From contig NC_073303.1 of the NCBI RefSeq assembly GCF_027595985.1, positions 25,720,565-25,784,564 of the forward strand: 64,000 nt of DNA, read 5' to 3'. Within the stretch, counting starts at the first letter, position 1, and each line of letters opens with the position of its first letter. A program made the translations under genes and the position numbers. The notes below the pieces were generated by a model. The model did not search any database, had not been told where the DNA came from, and saw only the letters and a program-made list of their open reading frames with translations. The stretch is from Sorex araneus. Taxonomy: Eukaryota > Chordata > Mammalia > Eulipotyphla > Soricidae. Below, one piece after another: positions 25,665 to 36,955 of the stretch.

Positions 25665-28648
25665 CGAGAGTGTCTGCAGACATCTCCTGGGGCGTGGGAC
25701 AGACCTTGAGTAGCCGCCTGCCTTTCACAACGTTGCTTCAAGAACTCTGCAAGAAGCTCCCTTCTGGGGCAGAGAAATAGTACAGTGGGAGGGCACTTGT
25801 ACGCGGCCGACCCGGGTCCAATCCCCAGCACCCCATATGGTCCCCGAGCCCACCAGGGGTGAGTCCTGAGCATAGAGCCAGGAGTAAGGTCTGAGCACCA
25901 CTGGGTGTGACCCCAAAACTCAGGAACCAGTCGCCAAACGTATGACATTGCTCCTATGGATGGAACATTTTCTGTAAGGAAATGCACCAAAATCTTCAGG
26001 TTTTCATCTTGCTATTTAATTAATGGCTTTTATCTTTTGTTTTGTTTTGTTTTGGTTTTGTTTTTTGGGCTACACTGGGCGATGCACAGGGGTTCCTCCT
26101 GGCTCTGCACTCAGGAATTATTCCTGGCAGTGCTCAGGGGACCATGTGGGGGATGCCAGGGATCGAACCCCAGTTGGCCACAGACAGAAGTGCCCTCCCC
26201 ACCGTACTCTCTGCCCTGGCCCTGACTTGACTTTTAAATATCTAGTTAGCTAGTTATTGAATCGAATCTCTGTGAAATATGCCATTACAAAGTTGTTCAC
26301 AGTGATTGGACGTTTTTAGAGTGGTTTGTTCTGGGGCCCCACCCTGTCTCAGAGAAGGTCTGGCATTCCCGGGAGCCCCTCCGCACGCACAGGCCCACCC
26401 ACGACCAGCTCTGCGCAGCCGGGGTGGCACCGTTGTTTATTCTTGGCTTTGGATCGTTGCGTTTTTAGGGAGGCCCCGTGGCGTACAGTCCTGGGAACAT
26501 CCTCCGAGCCCTCCGCCACTGACTGCGGGACTTTGATCCTCCCTTCACCCTCCTGCGTTTTCCGTTCTGGAGGATAGAGATGGAAAAAGCCTGTCGAGGG
26601 GCAGGATAGGTAGTTCAGTGGTTTGATCCCCAGCACCGCGTAGGGTCCCCTGAGTACCCCCCACACCCCAAGAAGTGATTTTTGAATACAGAGCCAGGAA
26701 CGAGCCCTGAGCACTGCTGGGGGTGCCTACCTTCCCCCCAAAAAAGGCCTGTTGACGCGTCTCTGACCCTCGGGCCACACGCACACACGCGCACGCCCGC
26801 CTCCTCCTGCAGGTTACGAGCCGCTGGCACCCTTGCCCCCCGCCGCCACCTCCGTGCCCGTGTGGCAGGACCGCACCATCGCCTCCTCGCGCCTGCGGCT
26901 CCTCGAGTACTCTGCCTTCATGGAGGTGCAGCGGGACCCCGACACGGTAACGTGGGCCGGGGTGGGAGCGGGCTGGGGGGGCCACCCTTGCCCTGCAGCC
27001 CTCCCCACTCCACCCCCCCACCACCCCGAGCTGTCCTGACCCGGCGCCGGCCCTCCCCACAGTACAGCAAACACCTCTTTGTGCACATCGGCCAAACGAA
27101 CCCCGCCTTCTCGGACCCGCCCCTGGAGGCGGTGGACGTCCGTCAGATCTACGACAAGTTCCCCGAGAAGAAGGGGGGACTGAAGGAGCTTTATGAGAAG
27201 GGCCCCCCGAATGCCTTCTTCCTCGTCAAGTTCTGGGTGAGCCGCCAGCACCCGGGAGGCTGCCCGCCCCGGCCAGCACGCACACTCCCTGTGCTTTCCC
27301 GTGGGCGGGGAGAGGGGGGCTCCGCGCGGCCGCGCCACCCCACGGTCCAGCCAAGGAGGGAGGGGGGAGCCGGGGCTTAGGCTGGCTAAGCCTCGTGGAG
27401 ACGACCCCGACAGATTGGGCCTGGTCCACCGCAGTGCTTGGTCTTAGTTCGTGTGGGGGCCGCCCGCAGCTGTCCTGTGTGCTGACTCCTGGCTCTGTGC
27501 TCAGGGGTCCCTGCGGGCAGGGCTGGGGGACTGGATGGACCCCGGCTCGGAGCATGCAGGGCCGGCGGCCTCCCCGCTGTGCTGTTACTCCGGCCCCTCT
27601 CCCCACTGTCTCCTGGAACCCCTGGCGGTGCTGGCAGTGGGTCCTCAGCCTGGATGGCCCCCCGCGCCAGCACTCACAGCATTCCCGCCCCCCCACCCCA
27701 GGCCGACCTCAACAGCACCATCCAGGAGGGCCCCGGGGCCTTCTACGGCGTCAGCTCGCAGTACAGCTCCTCGGACAGCATGACCATCAGCGTCTCCACC
27801 AAGGTGTGCTCGTTCGGCAAGCAGGTGGTGGAGAAGGTGGAGGTGAGTCGGGGAGCAGGGGGCAGCCCCCCGGCCCGGAGCAGGCCCCGAGGTGCCGCGT
27901 TTGCCCCTCTCTGCAGACCGAGTACGCCAGGCTGGAGAACGGGCGCTTCGTGTACCGCATCCACCGCTCGCCCATGTGCGAGTACATGATCAACTTCATC
28001 CACAAACTCAAGCACCTGCCCGAGAAGTACATGATGAACAGCGTGCTGGAGAACTTCACCATCCTGCAGGTGTGTGTGTGCATGTGTGTGAGCATGTGTC
28101 TGTTTGCACTTGTGTCTGTGTACATGCACAGTTGTGTATGGGTGTGTGAAGTACATGATGAACAGCATGCTAAGAGAACTTCAGCATCCTGCAGATGTGT
28201 GAGTGTGTATGTGTGCATGTGTGTGCATGTGCATGTGTGTGTTTGTGTAGTACATGATGAACTCTACCATCCTGCAGGTGTGTGAGTATGTATGTGTGCA
28301 TGTGTGTGCATGTGCATGTGTGTGTTTGTGTAGTACATGATGAACTCTACCATCCTGCAGGTGTGTGAGTGTGTATGTGTGCATGTGTGTGTTTGTGTAG
28401 TACATGATGAACTCTACCATCCTGCAGGTGTGTGTGGCCAAGGGTCCCAGCCCCTGTGCTCCTGTTTAGATTTTGTTTCCTCTCTGGCCCACCCCTGGGG
28501 GTGCTCAGGGCTCACTCCTTCTTCCGGCCCACAGGTGGTCACGAGCCGGGACTCCCAGGAGACGCTGCTCGTCATCGCCTTCGTCTTCGAGGTCTCCGCC
28601 AGCGAGCACGGGGCACAGCACCACGTCTACAAGCTCGTCAAGGACTAG
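12575..28648 (+). CDS. TEAD3: TEAD3 (TEF-5), TEA-domain transcription factor, complete coding span
   Basis: DNA-binding partner of YAP/TAZ and VGLL proteins at the end of the Hippo pathway; nuclear. Twelve coding exons join to 1305 nt, 434 residues plus stop (human 435): 12575-12776, 14599-14663, 21540-21602, 22516-22527, 23706-23843, 23966-24012, 24660-24721, 26813-26946, 27063-27236, 27702-27842, 27917-28069, 28535-28648. The TEA domain covers about residues 28-104 ([50 protein letters not shown]). A proline-rich linker follows, then the YAP-binding immunoglobulin-like domain (about 216-434) ending HHVYKLVKD. Cys367 in [12 protein letters not shown] corresponds to the autopalmitoylated pocket cysteine. 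The start is AUA (Ile codon read as Met), as established for human TEAD3; the next in-frame AUG is residue 66, inside the TEA domain. All phases agree. A second version of the third coding exon lies at 21776. Confidence 0.97.
12777..14598 (+). other. TEAD3 intron 2
   Basis: GC-rich left part without recognised elements, a CA/CATG tract at 13880-14205, and a young SINE at 14309-14483 that ends 115 bases before exon 3. Confidence 0.8.
14309..14483 (+). mobile_element. Young tRNA-derived SINE with 13-bp target-site duplication
   Basis: Near-consensus copy (A box tagcgagagcacagcggg-like, B box ggttcgattcc, A-rich tail). It is bounded by perfect acttcccagctcc repeats at 14296-14308 and 14484-14496. 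Confidence 0.96.
14599..14663 (+). CDS. TEAD3: TEAD3 exon 3: residues 68-89
   Basis: Acceptor ccccttctag, donor CAG|gtaggg. Encodes [20 protein letters not shown] plus KQ, the second helix of the TEA domain and the basic stretch before helix 3. Confidence 0.97.
15050..15215 (-). repeat. MIR SINE, antisense
   Basis: Contains attgcacagataaggaaact, gaggcatggggaagtaaa and later MIR blocks. Confidence 0.75.
15960..18345 (+). mobile_element. Cluster of nine or more head-to-tail SINE copies
   Basis: All on +. Approximate copies: 15960-16085 (decayed), 16126-16245, 16322-16415 (partial), 16712-16840, 16841-17005, 17008-17192 (near consensus), 17312-17470, 17472-17648 (near consensus), 18031-18168 (decayed), 18177-18345. 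Insertion into A-rich tails of earlier copies would explain the same-strand stacking. Unique DNA lies at 16416-16711 and 17649-18030. Confidence 0.85.
18353..19505 (+). repeat. Minisatellite expanded from a SINE A-box region
   Basis: About 55-60 copies of a roughly 20-bp unit close to ggtgatggtgcagtgagtag, often alternating with a shorter variant (ggcaatagagtgagtag), giving a higher-order unit of about 38 bp. The unit equals the SINE head segment from gatagcacagcgggtaggg. Long minus-strand open frames of HHHPYSLY type are translations of the repeat. Confidence 0.95.
19596..19800 (-). mobile_element. SINE nested in an older SINE, 13-bp target-site duplication
   Basis: Near-consensus antisense copy with an A-tail read as (TTTA)n. 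Flanked by aggagtaatttct at 19583-19595 and 19801-19813. Confidence 0.95.
20180..20735. repeat. CA/TG-rich tract (two blocks)
   Basis: TG-rich block 20185-20250 and CA/CATG block 20465-20732, separated by a possible decayed SINE fragment. Confidence 0.85.
20878..20965. promoter_or_regulatory. Candidate intronic regulatory block
   Basis: A unique stretch among repeats holding a FOX-like tgtaaaca, a RUNX-like gtggtt, an NF-Y/homeodomain-like ccaattag and a GATA-like agataagg within 85 bp. Motif co-occurrence only; conservation was not tested. Confidence 0.25.
21068..21160 (+). mobile_element. Decayed SINE fragment
   Basis: Retains gcgcttgccgtgcacctgg and a degenerate B box; no tail. Confidence 0.5.
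21540..21602 (+). CDS. TEAD3: TEAD3 exon 4a: TEA helix 3, canonical TEAD3 form (63 nt)
   Basis: Encodes [20 protein letters not shown] plus K, identical in type to human TEAD3. Donor AAG|gtatgt is good. The acceptor is poor: the pyrimidine tract is interrupted by about 20 G/C-rich bases (gcggggcgcggggcgg) just before cccttag. Phase 0 at both ends. Confidence 0.93.
21776..21838 (+). CDS. TEAD3: TEAD3 exon 4b: alternative TEA helix 3, TEAD1/2/4-like form (63 nt)
   Basis: A tandem homologue of exon 4a, 173 bp downstream, with the same length and phase. It encodes [20 protein letters not shown] plus K. The RRKSRE..SKLK pattern is that of TEAD1/TEAD2/TEAD4 rather than canonical TEAD3. It has a long pyrimidine tract ending tctctctccag and donor AAG|gtaggg, so its splice signals look stronger than those of 4a. 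The frame is open. Whether it is used, and whether 4a and 4b are mutually exclusive, cannot be read from DNA. Confidence 0.85.
21839..23705 (+). mobile_element. SINE copies around TEAD3 microexon 5 (introns 4 and 5)
   Basis: Plus-strand copies at about 22125-22200 (fragment), 22686-22845, 22887-23030, 23054-23210 (5' truncated) and 23272-23430. The remaining bases up to each exon are GC-rich and unremarkable. Confidence 0.85.
22516..22527 (+). CDS. TEAD3: TEAD3 microexon 5: Ala-Met-Asn-Leu (12 nt)
   Basis: GCC ATG AAC CTG between ccttcacag and gtaagt, both strong sites. It matches the AMNL of human TEAD3 just after the TEA domain and keeps phase 0, so skipping is silent for the frame. Confidence 0.93.
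23706..23843 (+). CDS. TEAD3: TEAD3 exon 6: residues 115-160
   Basis: Acceptor cgctgcag. Encodes [20 protein letters not shown] onward to VFSSSSR. The donor CGG|gtacgg is weak and is followed within 10 bases by a run of 19 G. Confidence 0.95.
23853..23871. repeat. Homopolymer G(19) next to TEAD3 exon 6 donor
   Basis: Uninterrupted G run nine bases inside the intron. It can form G-quadruplex RNA, and its length is prone to sequencing error. Confidence 0.85.
23966..24012 (+). CDS. TEAD3: TEAD3 exon 7: residues 161-175
   Basis: [15 protein letters not shown] and two bases of Asp; acceptor ttctctgcag, donor GA|gtgagt. Human has FWSSPP, so one serine fewer here explains the 434 versus 435 length. 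Confidence 0.94.
24660..24721 (+). CDS. TEAD3: TEAD3 exon 8: residues 176-196
   Basis: [20 protein letters not shown] plus G, the proline-rich linker. Acceptor ctctctgcag, donor A|gtaagt. Confidence 0.95.
24780..25672. repeat. Long degenerate TG/GTGA-rich simple repeat
   Basis: Nearly 900 bp of tgtg, gtga and gtat variants ending in a pure (TG)n at about 25615-25661. Purine/pyrimidine alternation on this scale may form Z-DNA. Confidence 0.92.
26813..26946 (+). CDS. TEAD3: TEAD3 exon 9: residues 197-241
   Basis: [20 protein letters not shown] to EVQRDPDT; start of the YAP-binding domain. Acceptor cctcctgcag, donor ACG|gtaacg (non-consensus at +4/+5). Confidence 0.96.
27063..27236 (+). CDS. 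TEAD3: TEAD3 exon 10: residues 242-299
   Basis: [20 protein letters not shown] to FFLVKFW, core beta-strands of the YAP-binding fold. Acceptor ccccacag, donor TGG|gtgagc. Confidence 0.97.
27240..27412 (+). repeat. Intron 10 copy of a segment also present in the TEAD3 3' UTR
   Basis: Shares cacccgggaggc, cacactccctg, gtgggcgg, gagaggggggctcc, gccaccc, aggagggaggg and cggggct in the same order with 28741-28930. Confidence 0.65.
27440..27600 (-). mobile_element. Decayed SINE in TEAD3 intron 10
   Basis: Reads tgactcctggctctgtgctcag and ends cgctgtgctgttactccggccc; the middle is diverged. Confidence 0.75.
27702..27842 (+). CDS. TEAD3: TEAD3 exon 11: residues 300-346
   Basis: [20 protein letters not shown] to GKQVVEKVE; acceptor ccaccccag, donor GAG|gtgagt. 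Confidence 0.97.
27917..28069 (+). CDS. TEAD3: TEAD3 exon 12: residues 347-397
   Basis: [20 protein letters not shown], then C367 and [20 protein letters not shown] to NFTILQ. Includes the lipid-pocket cysteine and the YAP-contacting helices. Donor CAG|gtgtgt runs into a TG-rich array of exon-derived repeats. Confidence 0.97.
28070..28534 (+). repeat. Exon-derived minisatellite in TEAD3 intron 12
   Basis: TG-rich sequence interleaved with copies of the 3' end of exon 12: a 43-nt diverged copy at 28152-28194 and three identical 27-nt copies at 28251-28277, 28334-28360 and 28401-28427 (TACATGATGAAC ... ATCCTGCAG). Each 27-mer is preceded by gtgtag and followed by gtgtgtg, so each looks like a tiny exon encoding YMMNSTILQ in the exon 12 frame. 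Confidence 0.93.
28535..28648 (+). CDS. TEAD3: TEAD3 exon 13: residues 398-434 and stop
   Basis: [20 protein letters not shown] to [12 protein letters not shown] at 28646-28648. Acceptor cggcccacag. Confidence 0.97.
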   Translation: MVTSRDSQETLLVIAFVFEVSASEHGAQHHVYKLVKD

Positions 28649-28740
28649 GGCGTCCTCTGCCGCCGCCACCGCGACCGGGATGAGCCTCTTGTCCACACCC
28701 CCGCCTGGCCCCGCACCCCCGGTGCCCAGGACCCAGGACT

Positions 28741-28930
28741 CAGCCGGGACCCGGGAGGCCGCCCGCTCCCGCCACCACACACACTCCCTGCCACTGTTCT
28801 GCGCTTTACTTGTGGGCGGAGAGAGGGGGGCTCCACGGCCGCCACCCCGCTCTGCCCCACCCAGGAGGGAGGGAGGAACCGGGGCTCAGGCTGGGTGGCC
28901 CCGTGGCAGGATGGAGACGGGGGAGGAGTC
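28741..28930 (+). repeat. 3' UTR copy of the intron 10 duplication
   Basis: Partner of 27240-27412, in direct orientation, about 1.5 kb downstream. Confidence 0.65.
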
Positions 28931-29768
28931 GGCGTGCGGAGACCCTGGACGGAGCGGGCCAGGCTGGGCTGGGTGGAGGCGAGAGCAGGGCCCGGGTGCC
29001 CGCAGTATGCCCCACCTGGTGCCAGCCTCTCCGTGCCCCGGACCACCTCACACCTGCAAGGCGAGCCCGGGTGAGGTGCTGAGAATCCAAGGAGTTGAGG
29101 GCCCTGCGAGGGGGAACAGGCAGAGCTGGGGTCCTCCCCGCCAGTCCCCGTCACCCCTGTCCCCGGAGAAGCCACACGGACACGAACTTCCTGCCGTGGG
29201 GGTCAGCCACAGAGGCCCAGTGGGAGTCGGGCACGAGTCAGGAAGGAGCAGACCTCGGGGACCTGAGCACGTCACCTGCCCAGAGTCCCCTGCGGCAGGG
29301 CGGGGGACGCTGTGGCGGAAACTGCCCTCTGCTGCCCGCTGTCCAGGCGGGTGGCTCTGAGGCCAGCCCTCTTGTCGGATGGGGTTCCTGAGCCCCCCCG
29401 GCCCGGCAGCCTCCCGATGGGGCGTGGTGCCCAGGTAGACCTGGGCTCGGAATAGGCTGGAGGGTCAGGTAGGAAGCGGGGGGCGGCCCCCGTCTCCCAG
29501 GCCCGCAGCTGCCACCCCGGCCGCCCAGATATTTAAGTTTCACATGAAGTACTGTGCCCCGCCCCCCGCCTCCCCTGAGCTTCCCGACGGCTCTCACCGC
29601 GCGTATCGCTCAGGCCACCTCCAGACCCGACCTAGGTTTTATAATGTATATTATATATTTTTTGTGTATTTTTTAAATCCAGCTGTGATGGGTTATATCA
29701 TAAATGTGTCACGGGGCTGGGGCAGGGGTCCTCAAGGCCCTGCTCCAGCTGCAAACAAACAAACACCA

Positions 29769-29774
29769 ATTAAA
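29769..29774 (+). terminator. TEAD3: TEAD3 poly(A) signal ATTAAA
   Basis: ATTAAA, with the G/U-rich stretch cctgtgtggccagggtgtg 20-45 bases downstream. No AATAAA occurs between the stop and this point. Confidence 0.8.
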
Positions 29775-29790
29775 GTTATTTGTTTATGGG

Positions 29791-32700
29791 CTCCTGTGTG
29801 GCCAGGGTGTGCGTAGACCGCGGGGCCGGAACAGCTTCCGGCCTGCGCTCCTGCTCTGGGGCCTGGTCGGTCGCGCCACCCGACCCTGTCGCTGCTGGGG
29901 GTGGGGGTCCCCAGCCCTACCCACGCTCTGAGCAGACAGAGGTGATGTCAGACTCCTTGGAAGCCGCTGAGCCCAGCCTGCTACCCGCGCCTGCAGGAGT
30001 TGAGCAAATGTGGCCTAGGGGCGGGAGGGGGGCGAGGTGTGGGGGAAGGAGCACTCCCAACGAGTGCTCAGGGGGCCTGAGTGCACTCCTGATAGTACCA
30101 GGCCAACCAGGGGGCATCCAGGCAGTCCTGGGTGTGAGCCCGCGGTCTTGCATGTATTGGGCATGAGCACCCCAGCCCTCTCCCCCACACTGGGATTGCA
30201 GCCACCCCCGCCGTGCTGGGGGGCTCCACGGTGGCAGGGACTGAACCCCGGCTTCTCGCGTGCCCAGTAAACCTAACTTGGACACGCATCGAGAAACCAA
30301 AAAAATCTGTGACTCGCCTTCTTGTGCAAGTTGCTTGATTGCAGGCACGCAAGGGGCATGAAACCTCATTCCGGGTGTCCCTGGCACAGGGGCTGTGTCT
30401 GTACGCAGGGCTACGTAAACACCATTTTGTAGCTTCCTACTGAAGTACCAAGTGCTAGCACTATGCTTAAAATGCTGCTTTTGCTGGGAGCTGGAGAGAA
30501 AATGCAGAGGGGGAGGTACTTGCCTTGCACGCAAGTAAGTTTGATCTTGGGCACCAAATATGGTCCCTCAAGCACTGCCAGGAAGGGCCAGAATGATGGT
30601 CCAGCAGGGAGGGTGTTTGCCTTGCAGGTGGCCACCCCAGATTCGATCCCCAGTATCCCGTATGGTCCCCTGAGCACCGCCAGAAGTCATTCCTCAGGGG
30701 GGCGGAGCGATAGCACAGCGGGGAGGGCGTTTGCCTTGCACCAGCTGACCCGGGTTTGATTCTCAGCATCCCATATGGTCCCCCAAACACCGCCAGGAGT
30801 AGTTCCTGAGTGCAAAGCCAGGAGTAACCCCTGTGCATCGCTGGGTGTGACCCAAAAGGAAAAAAAAAATTCCTCAGTGCAGAGCCAGAAGTAACCCCTG
30901 AGCATTGCTGGGTGTGACCCCAAAACAAACAGGAGTGAGCAGTGAGCACAGAACCAAGAGTAAGCCCTAAGCACAGCTGGGTGTGCTACTCAAAAGCAGG
31001 ACATTTTGGTTTGGGGGGCTACACCTGGCAGTGGTCAAGAATTACTCCTAGCTCTGTGCTCAGGGTCATTCCTGGTGCTGGGGGGCCATAAGGGGTGTTG
31101 GGGATTGTGCTGGGATTGGTCTAGACCCCTGTGCTCTTTCCAGTCCTGATTGGGGGTCTGGCAGCAGGTGGGGGGTGAGGTGTAGAGGTGTATGTCAGGG
31201 ATTAAACCAAGGGCCTCACACGTGCAAGTGTCCTAATCAAGGGTCCCTCACAGCTTTTGAGCAGATACCGCCACCCGCCATTGCAGATGCAATGAGGCTT
31301 GTAGACAGCAAGAAGCCAGGCCCTGACCATCACTGTAAAAGACGATGTTTAAGCTTTCAGGCCAGGAAAGTATCAGGGTTGAGATGGTCCTGAGCATTGC
31401 CAGAGGTGACCTCTGACCAGAGAAACCCTAAGCATCAGCAGGTGTGGCCCCCAACGTTTCCATGGGTTAGAGACAGGAATAAGGCCTTGCCGGAAGGTAC
31501 CAGAGCAGAGCCAGAGGGAAGCTGGCCGGTTGTCTGCTGGCACCAGATGCAGAGCTGGGCTTCCGGCCTGTGGTCCTAAGCGAGCAAGTTTGTGGCTGGC
31601 CTTGGTCATTGGGTCAGGAGAAATCTTCCAAAACCTTTGGCTCCACTAGCTGCTCAGGTCAGCAGCACTGTGGGTGTTGACCGGTCTTTCACCTGGGCCT
31701 CACCTTTGTGCCCATAAAAAATCCTGAAGATTGGGGCTAGAGCGATAGCACAGCGGGTAGACCCGGGTTCGATTCCCAGCATCCCATATGGTCCCCTGAG
31801 CATCGCCAGATGTGACACATCCCACCCCCAAAAACCCTAAAGATCATGGGGACCAAGCAGTTATATAGTGGGTAGGGCGTTTGCTTTGCAGGCCATCAAC
31901 CTGGGTTTGATCTCCAGTATCCCATAGGGCCCCCTGAGCAGCACCATGCCTGATTCCTGAGCCAGGGGCACCACCGGGTGTGCCCTACCCCCACCAGAGT
32001 CCTAGAGTGGCAATGTGTCCCCAGCCCACCACAGCAAGGGCATGGGGTCTCAGATCTCTCCCTCCAGCCTGCTGTTGGGGCGGATCAGACCTCAACAGGT
32101 CGTGGGCAGGTCACTTGTCCTGTGGAGGCCAAGTGTCCAGGATGTCACAGGCTTGAGGCAGGCCTCTGCCCCCACTCCCCAGAACTTTTGCAGTTGGCAG
32201 CTTTGTGACAGAGGTCAAGTACCTGCCTGGGGGCTGGAGCATCAGCACACTGGGTAGGACACTGCTGACCCTGGCCAGGCAGTGGGAAGCCAGTAAGCCT
32301 TGAGTTGTACTTTCACCAAGTGACAAGTGCTGCCTTTCCCCTCTAAAATAGACTGGAACTTTCCAACTAACGGTCACTTGGCATGGGGGCTGGGCTGCCC
32401 ACATGCTGCAATGCTCAGAGGACCATACGGGGTGACGGGATCAAACCCAGATCCACTGAGTACAGATAAAGCACCTTACCTGCTACATTATCACTACTTT
32501 ATTCACCATAAAGGAGAAAACCCCCAAAACTAAGCCATTTGGCACTATTCATGCTTCAAAGACTACAGACTGCCTCACAGATTATTTCTATTTGAGCACT
32601 TCCACTGATTAAAGGATGAATTGGTTCCTGTATTTGCAAGTTAAATGAAACTTAAATCGAGGGTTAAATCTCAGCTATTTCCTGCCTCCAAAAGCTAGCT

Positions 32701-33144
32701 TTACAGTGTCCCAGGCCACAAAGGTGGCACAAGTCTGTCCGGGGGCCAAAGGGTCAGAAGTTTCCAATCTCCACTTTGTCACACACCTAGAAAAACTTCC
32801 AACAGGGCTTCCATGCTACCAGCTGGGGACAGCAATCTACCAGCACTTCCTAGCACCTTACCCTGCAATTCTCTGGCTCACTACGGGCTGCCAGCACACC
32901 CCAGAAGGACCTAGGAAGCACCTCAGTATTCTAGACCACAGACTCCCGGGCACTATGTAACCACAGGGGGTTGCAGGCTGGCCCTGACCCGGGGCTGTTC
33001 AGTATTCGGCAGCTCCGCTGTCCCATTTCTCAGTACCTACATTGGAAAGGGATCTGATGGTAACGCCGGCAGGAGCCGTCACTGGCGCTCCAGAAACGGC
33101 AGAGCTAACTCAGCACCTACTTTCTCCCCCCAGACACAGGCAGG
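29791..33144. other. Intergenic gap between convergent TEAD3 and RPL10A
   Basis: Mostly SINEs. Copies: 30484-30590 (+), 30591-30920 (+, split by a nested copy), 31005-31148 (-), 31733-31842 (+, internal deletion), 31846-31990 (+), 32385-32508 (-). Unique low-GC sequence at 31190-31730 and 32510-33140 shows no coding exon. Confidence 0.8.
30698..30868 (+). mobile_element. Nested SINE with 9-bp target-site duplication
   Basis: Near-consensus copy inserted in the 3' part of an older + SINE (30591-30920). attcctcag occurs at 30689-30697 and 30869-30877. Confidence 0.93.
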
Positions 33145-33163
33145 AGGACACGGCAGTACTCGG

Positions 33164-33169
33164 TTTATT
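33164..33169 (-). terminator. RPL10A: RPL10A poly(A) signal AATAAA
   Basis: AATAAA only nine bases after the stop codon, giving a 3' UTR of about 30-35 nt. Very short 3' UTRs are usual for this gene. Confidence 0.9.
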
Positions 33170-33178
33170 CAGGGGCAC

Positions 33179-35480
<2,302 letters not shown>

Positions 35481-36690
35481 GTTTCCGCGTTTCGGGGCTT
35501 CGCGGTAGGGGGAACTGGCGCGGGCGGCCGCTAGAGGGCGCTGCACAGCTAGCCGTGCGCGGGGGAGGATCCCGGGGATGGGCGGCAGCGGGGGTACTGC
35601 AGGGCGGGGCGGGCGGGGGCGGGGAGGGGGGTCCACAGGGGGTAAGCTGAAAAAGTACTTGAATGTAGCTTTTTGGGGGCGGGGATAGGACTTGGAGCCA
35701 CACTGTACAGTGCTCAAGGGATCATGCAGGCGCTGGGAACCGAACTCGGGGACCCTGCATGCAAGGCAATGCTGTCGTGGAGTACACCCCAGGCCTCTTG
35801 GACAAACTTGAACCCGACTGCTGATTCACTGACGTTCAATGACATCTCCTCTGCAAGCGGAGGCGGGGGTCCCATCCCAGGCCCGCTTATGGTTCCCCAA
35901 GTTCCACTGCGAGCTACTCTGAGCACCACTGGGCCCCACAGTTCCATCTAGCTGCTGGTGTCCACCTGGGGTGTCCCTCGTAAGCCGGCTAAGCAGACGT
36001 GCCCGTGGCTCACAGCCCTAACTATTTTTTTTTTTTTTTTTTTTGCTTTTTGGGTCACACCTGTTGATGCTCAGGGGTTACTCCAGGTTCAGCACTCAGG
36101 AATTACCCCTGGCAGTGCTCAGGGGACCCTATGGGATGCTGGGAATCGAACCTGGGTCAGCTGTGTGCAAGGCAAACGCCCTACGCACTGTGCTATCGCT
36201 CCAGCCCCACAAGCCCTAACTCGTGGCCCGCTTCTCTGCCTCGCACCTGACCCTCTCAGCCCCCTGTAATGCCGGGCCCTAGGTCAGCTGTCCGAGAGTC
36301 CTCCCAGCTCTGTACTGTCCGCCCTGTCAAGCCTCCCTCTCCTCGGGGTCGCGCTGGCCTGATGAGCAGCGCGGGGTGGGGGCGGGTCTCCAACAGTCTC
36401 TCATCCGCAGACCGAGCGCACACTCCACCTTCCCCTCACAGAGGAGCTGTCGGGGACAGGACGGCAGGGAGGGTGTGGGGTACGTGTGCGTGTGTGCGTG
36501 CGTGTGTGCATGCGTGTACGAGTGTGTGCAGGGATGGCGGGGAGGGACTGTATGTGTGTACGGGGCCTGGATGAGGGAGTATGTATGCGTGTTGTAGGGA
36601 CTCGTGGGAGTATGCACATGTGTGTGGGAGCGTGTATATGTGTGTGTGCAGACTGTGAGTAACAACAAGCAAGCAGGCACAGCTGCCAAT
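35481..36690. other. Spacer between RPL10A promoter and FANCE 3' end
   Basis: A decayed minus SINE (35668-35790), unique sequence, a young minus SINE (36024-36211) and a TG-rich tract (about 36478-36655). Confidence 0.8.
36024..36211 (-). mobile_element. Young SINE with target-site duplication
   Basis: Starts with a T(18) tail; agccctaact flanks it at 36014-36023 and 36212-36221. Confidence 0.92.
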
Positions 36691-36711
36691 AAAACTCCAC
36701 TGAACTGTCTT

Positions 36712-36717
36712 TTTATT
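36712..36717 (-). terminator. FANCE: FANCE poly(A) signal AATAAA
   Basis: AATAAA (TTTATT on +) about 240 nt after the stop, giving a short 3' UTR of about 260 nt (36955 to about 36695). Confidence 0.75.
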
Positions 36718-36955
36718 CCACACTGTACATCAGGCGAGAAGTGAGAACACGGAGTGGGGGATTCCAGGGACCCCCTCAGCGTCACTCGTGAGCAGGGCCT
36801 GGCTTGTGACCAGGAAGGAGGCCAGCGCAAGAGGCTCTAGAAATCCAACAGCCTCAGCCCCAGGCCCTACCCGGAGGAGGGGCAGCGGTCCTCGAGAAGG
36901 CCGGGCGGTGACAGCCAAGTGTCCAGTGTCCTTCAGGAAGCTGGTGGCAGGAGGG

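Larger units (their letters stand above)
24013..26812 (+). other. TEAD3 introns 7 and 8 (around exon 8)
   Basis: SINEs at 24092-24235 (+, decayed), 25765-25925 (+), 26035-26222 (-) and 26595-26752 (+). A TG-rich tract fills 24780-25672. Sequence at 24265-24430 and 26230-26590 is unique and moderately AT-rich with no recognised element. Confidence 0.8.
28649..29790 (+). other. TEAD3: TEAD3 3' UTR
   Basis: About 1.1 kb from stop to poly(A). The first 280 bases include a segment (about 28741-28930) similar to intron 10. An AU-rich block at about 29637-29680 (ttttataatgtatattat and following) could carry stability elements. Confidence 0.8.

Noticed and set aside
24538-25990. Frames of HTHTHTL type on the minus strand
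   Set aside because: Simple-repeat translation of the TG-rich tract in TEAD3 intron 8.
31640-31735. Possible LTR fragment (cccataaaaaatcctgaag near a pyrimidine-rich block)
   Set aside because: No terminal TG..CA, no primer-binding site or polypurine tract, and no partner LTR.
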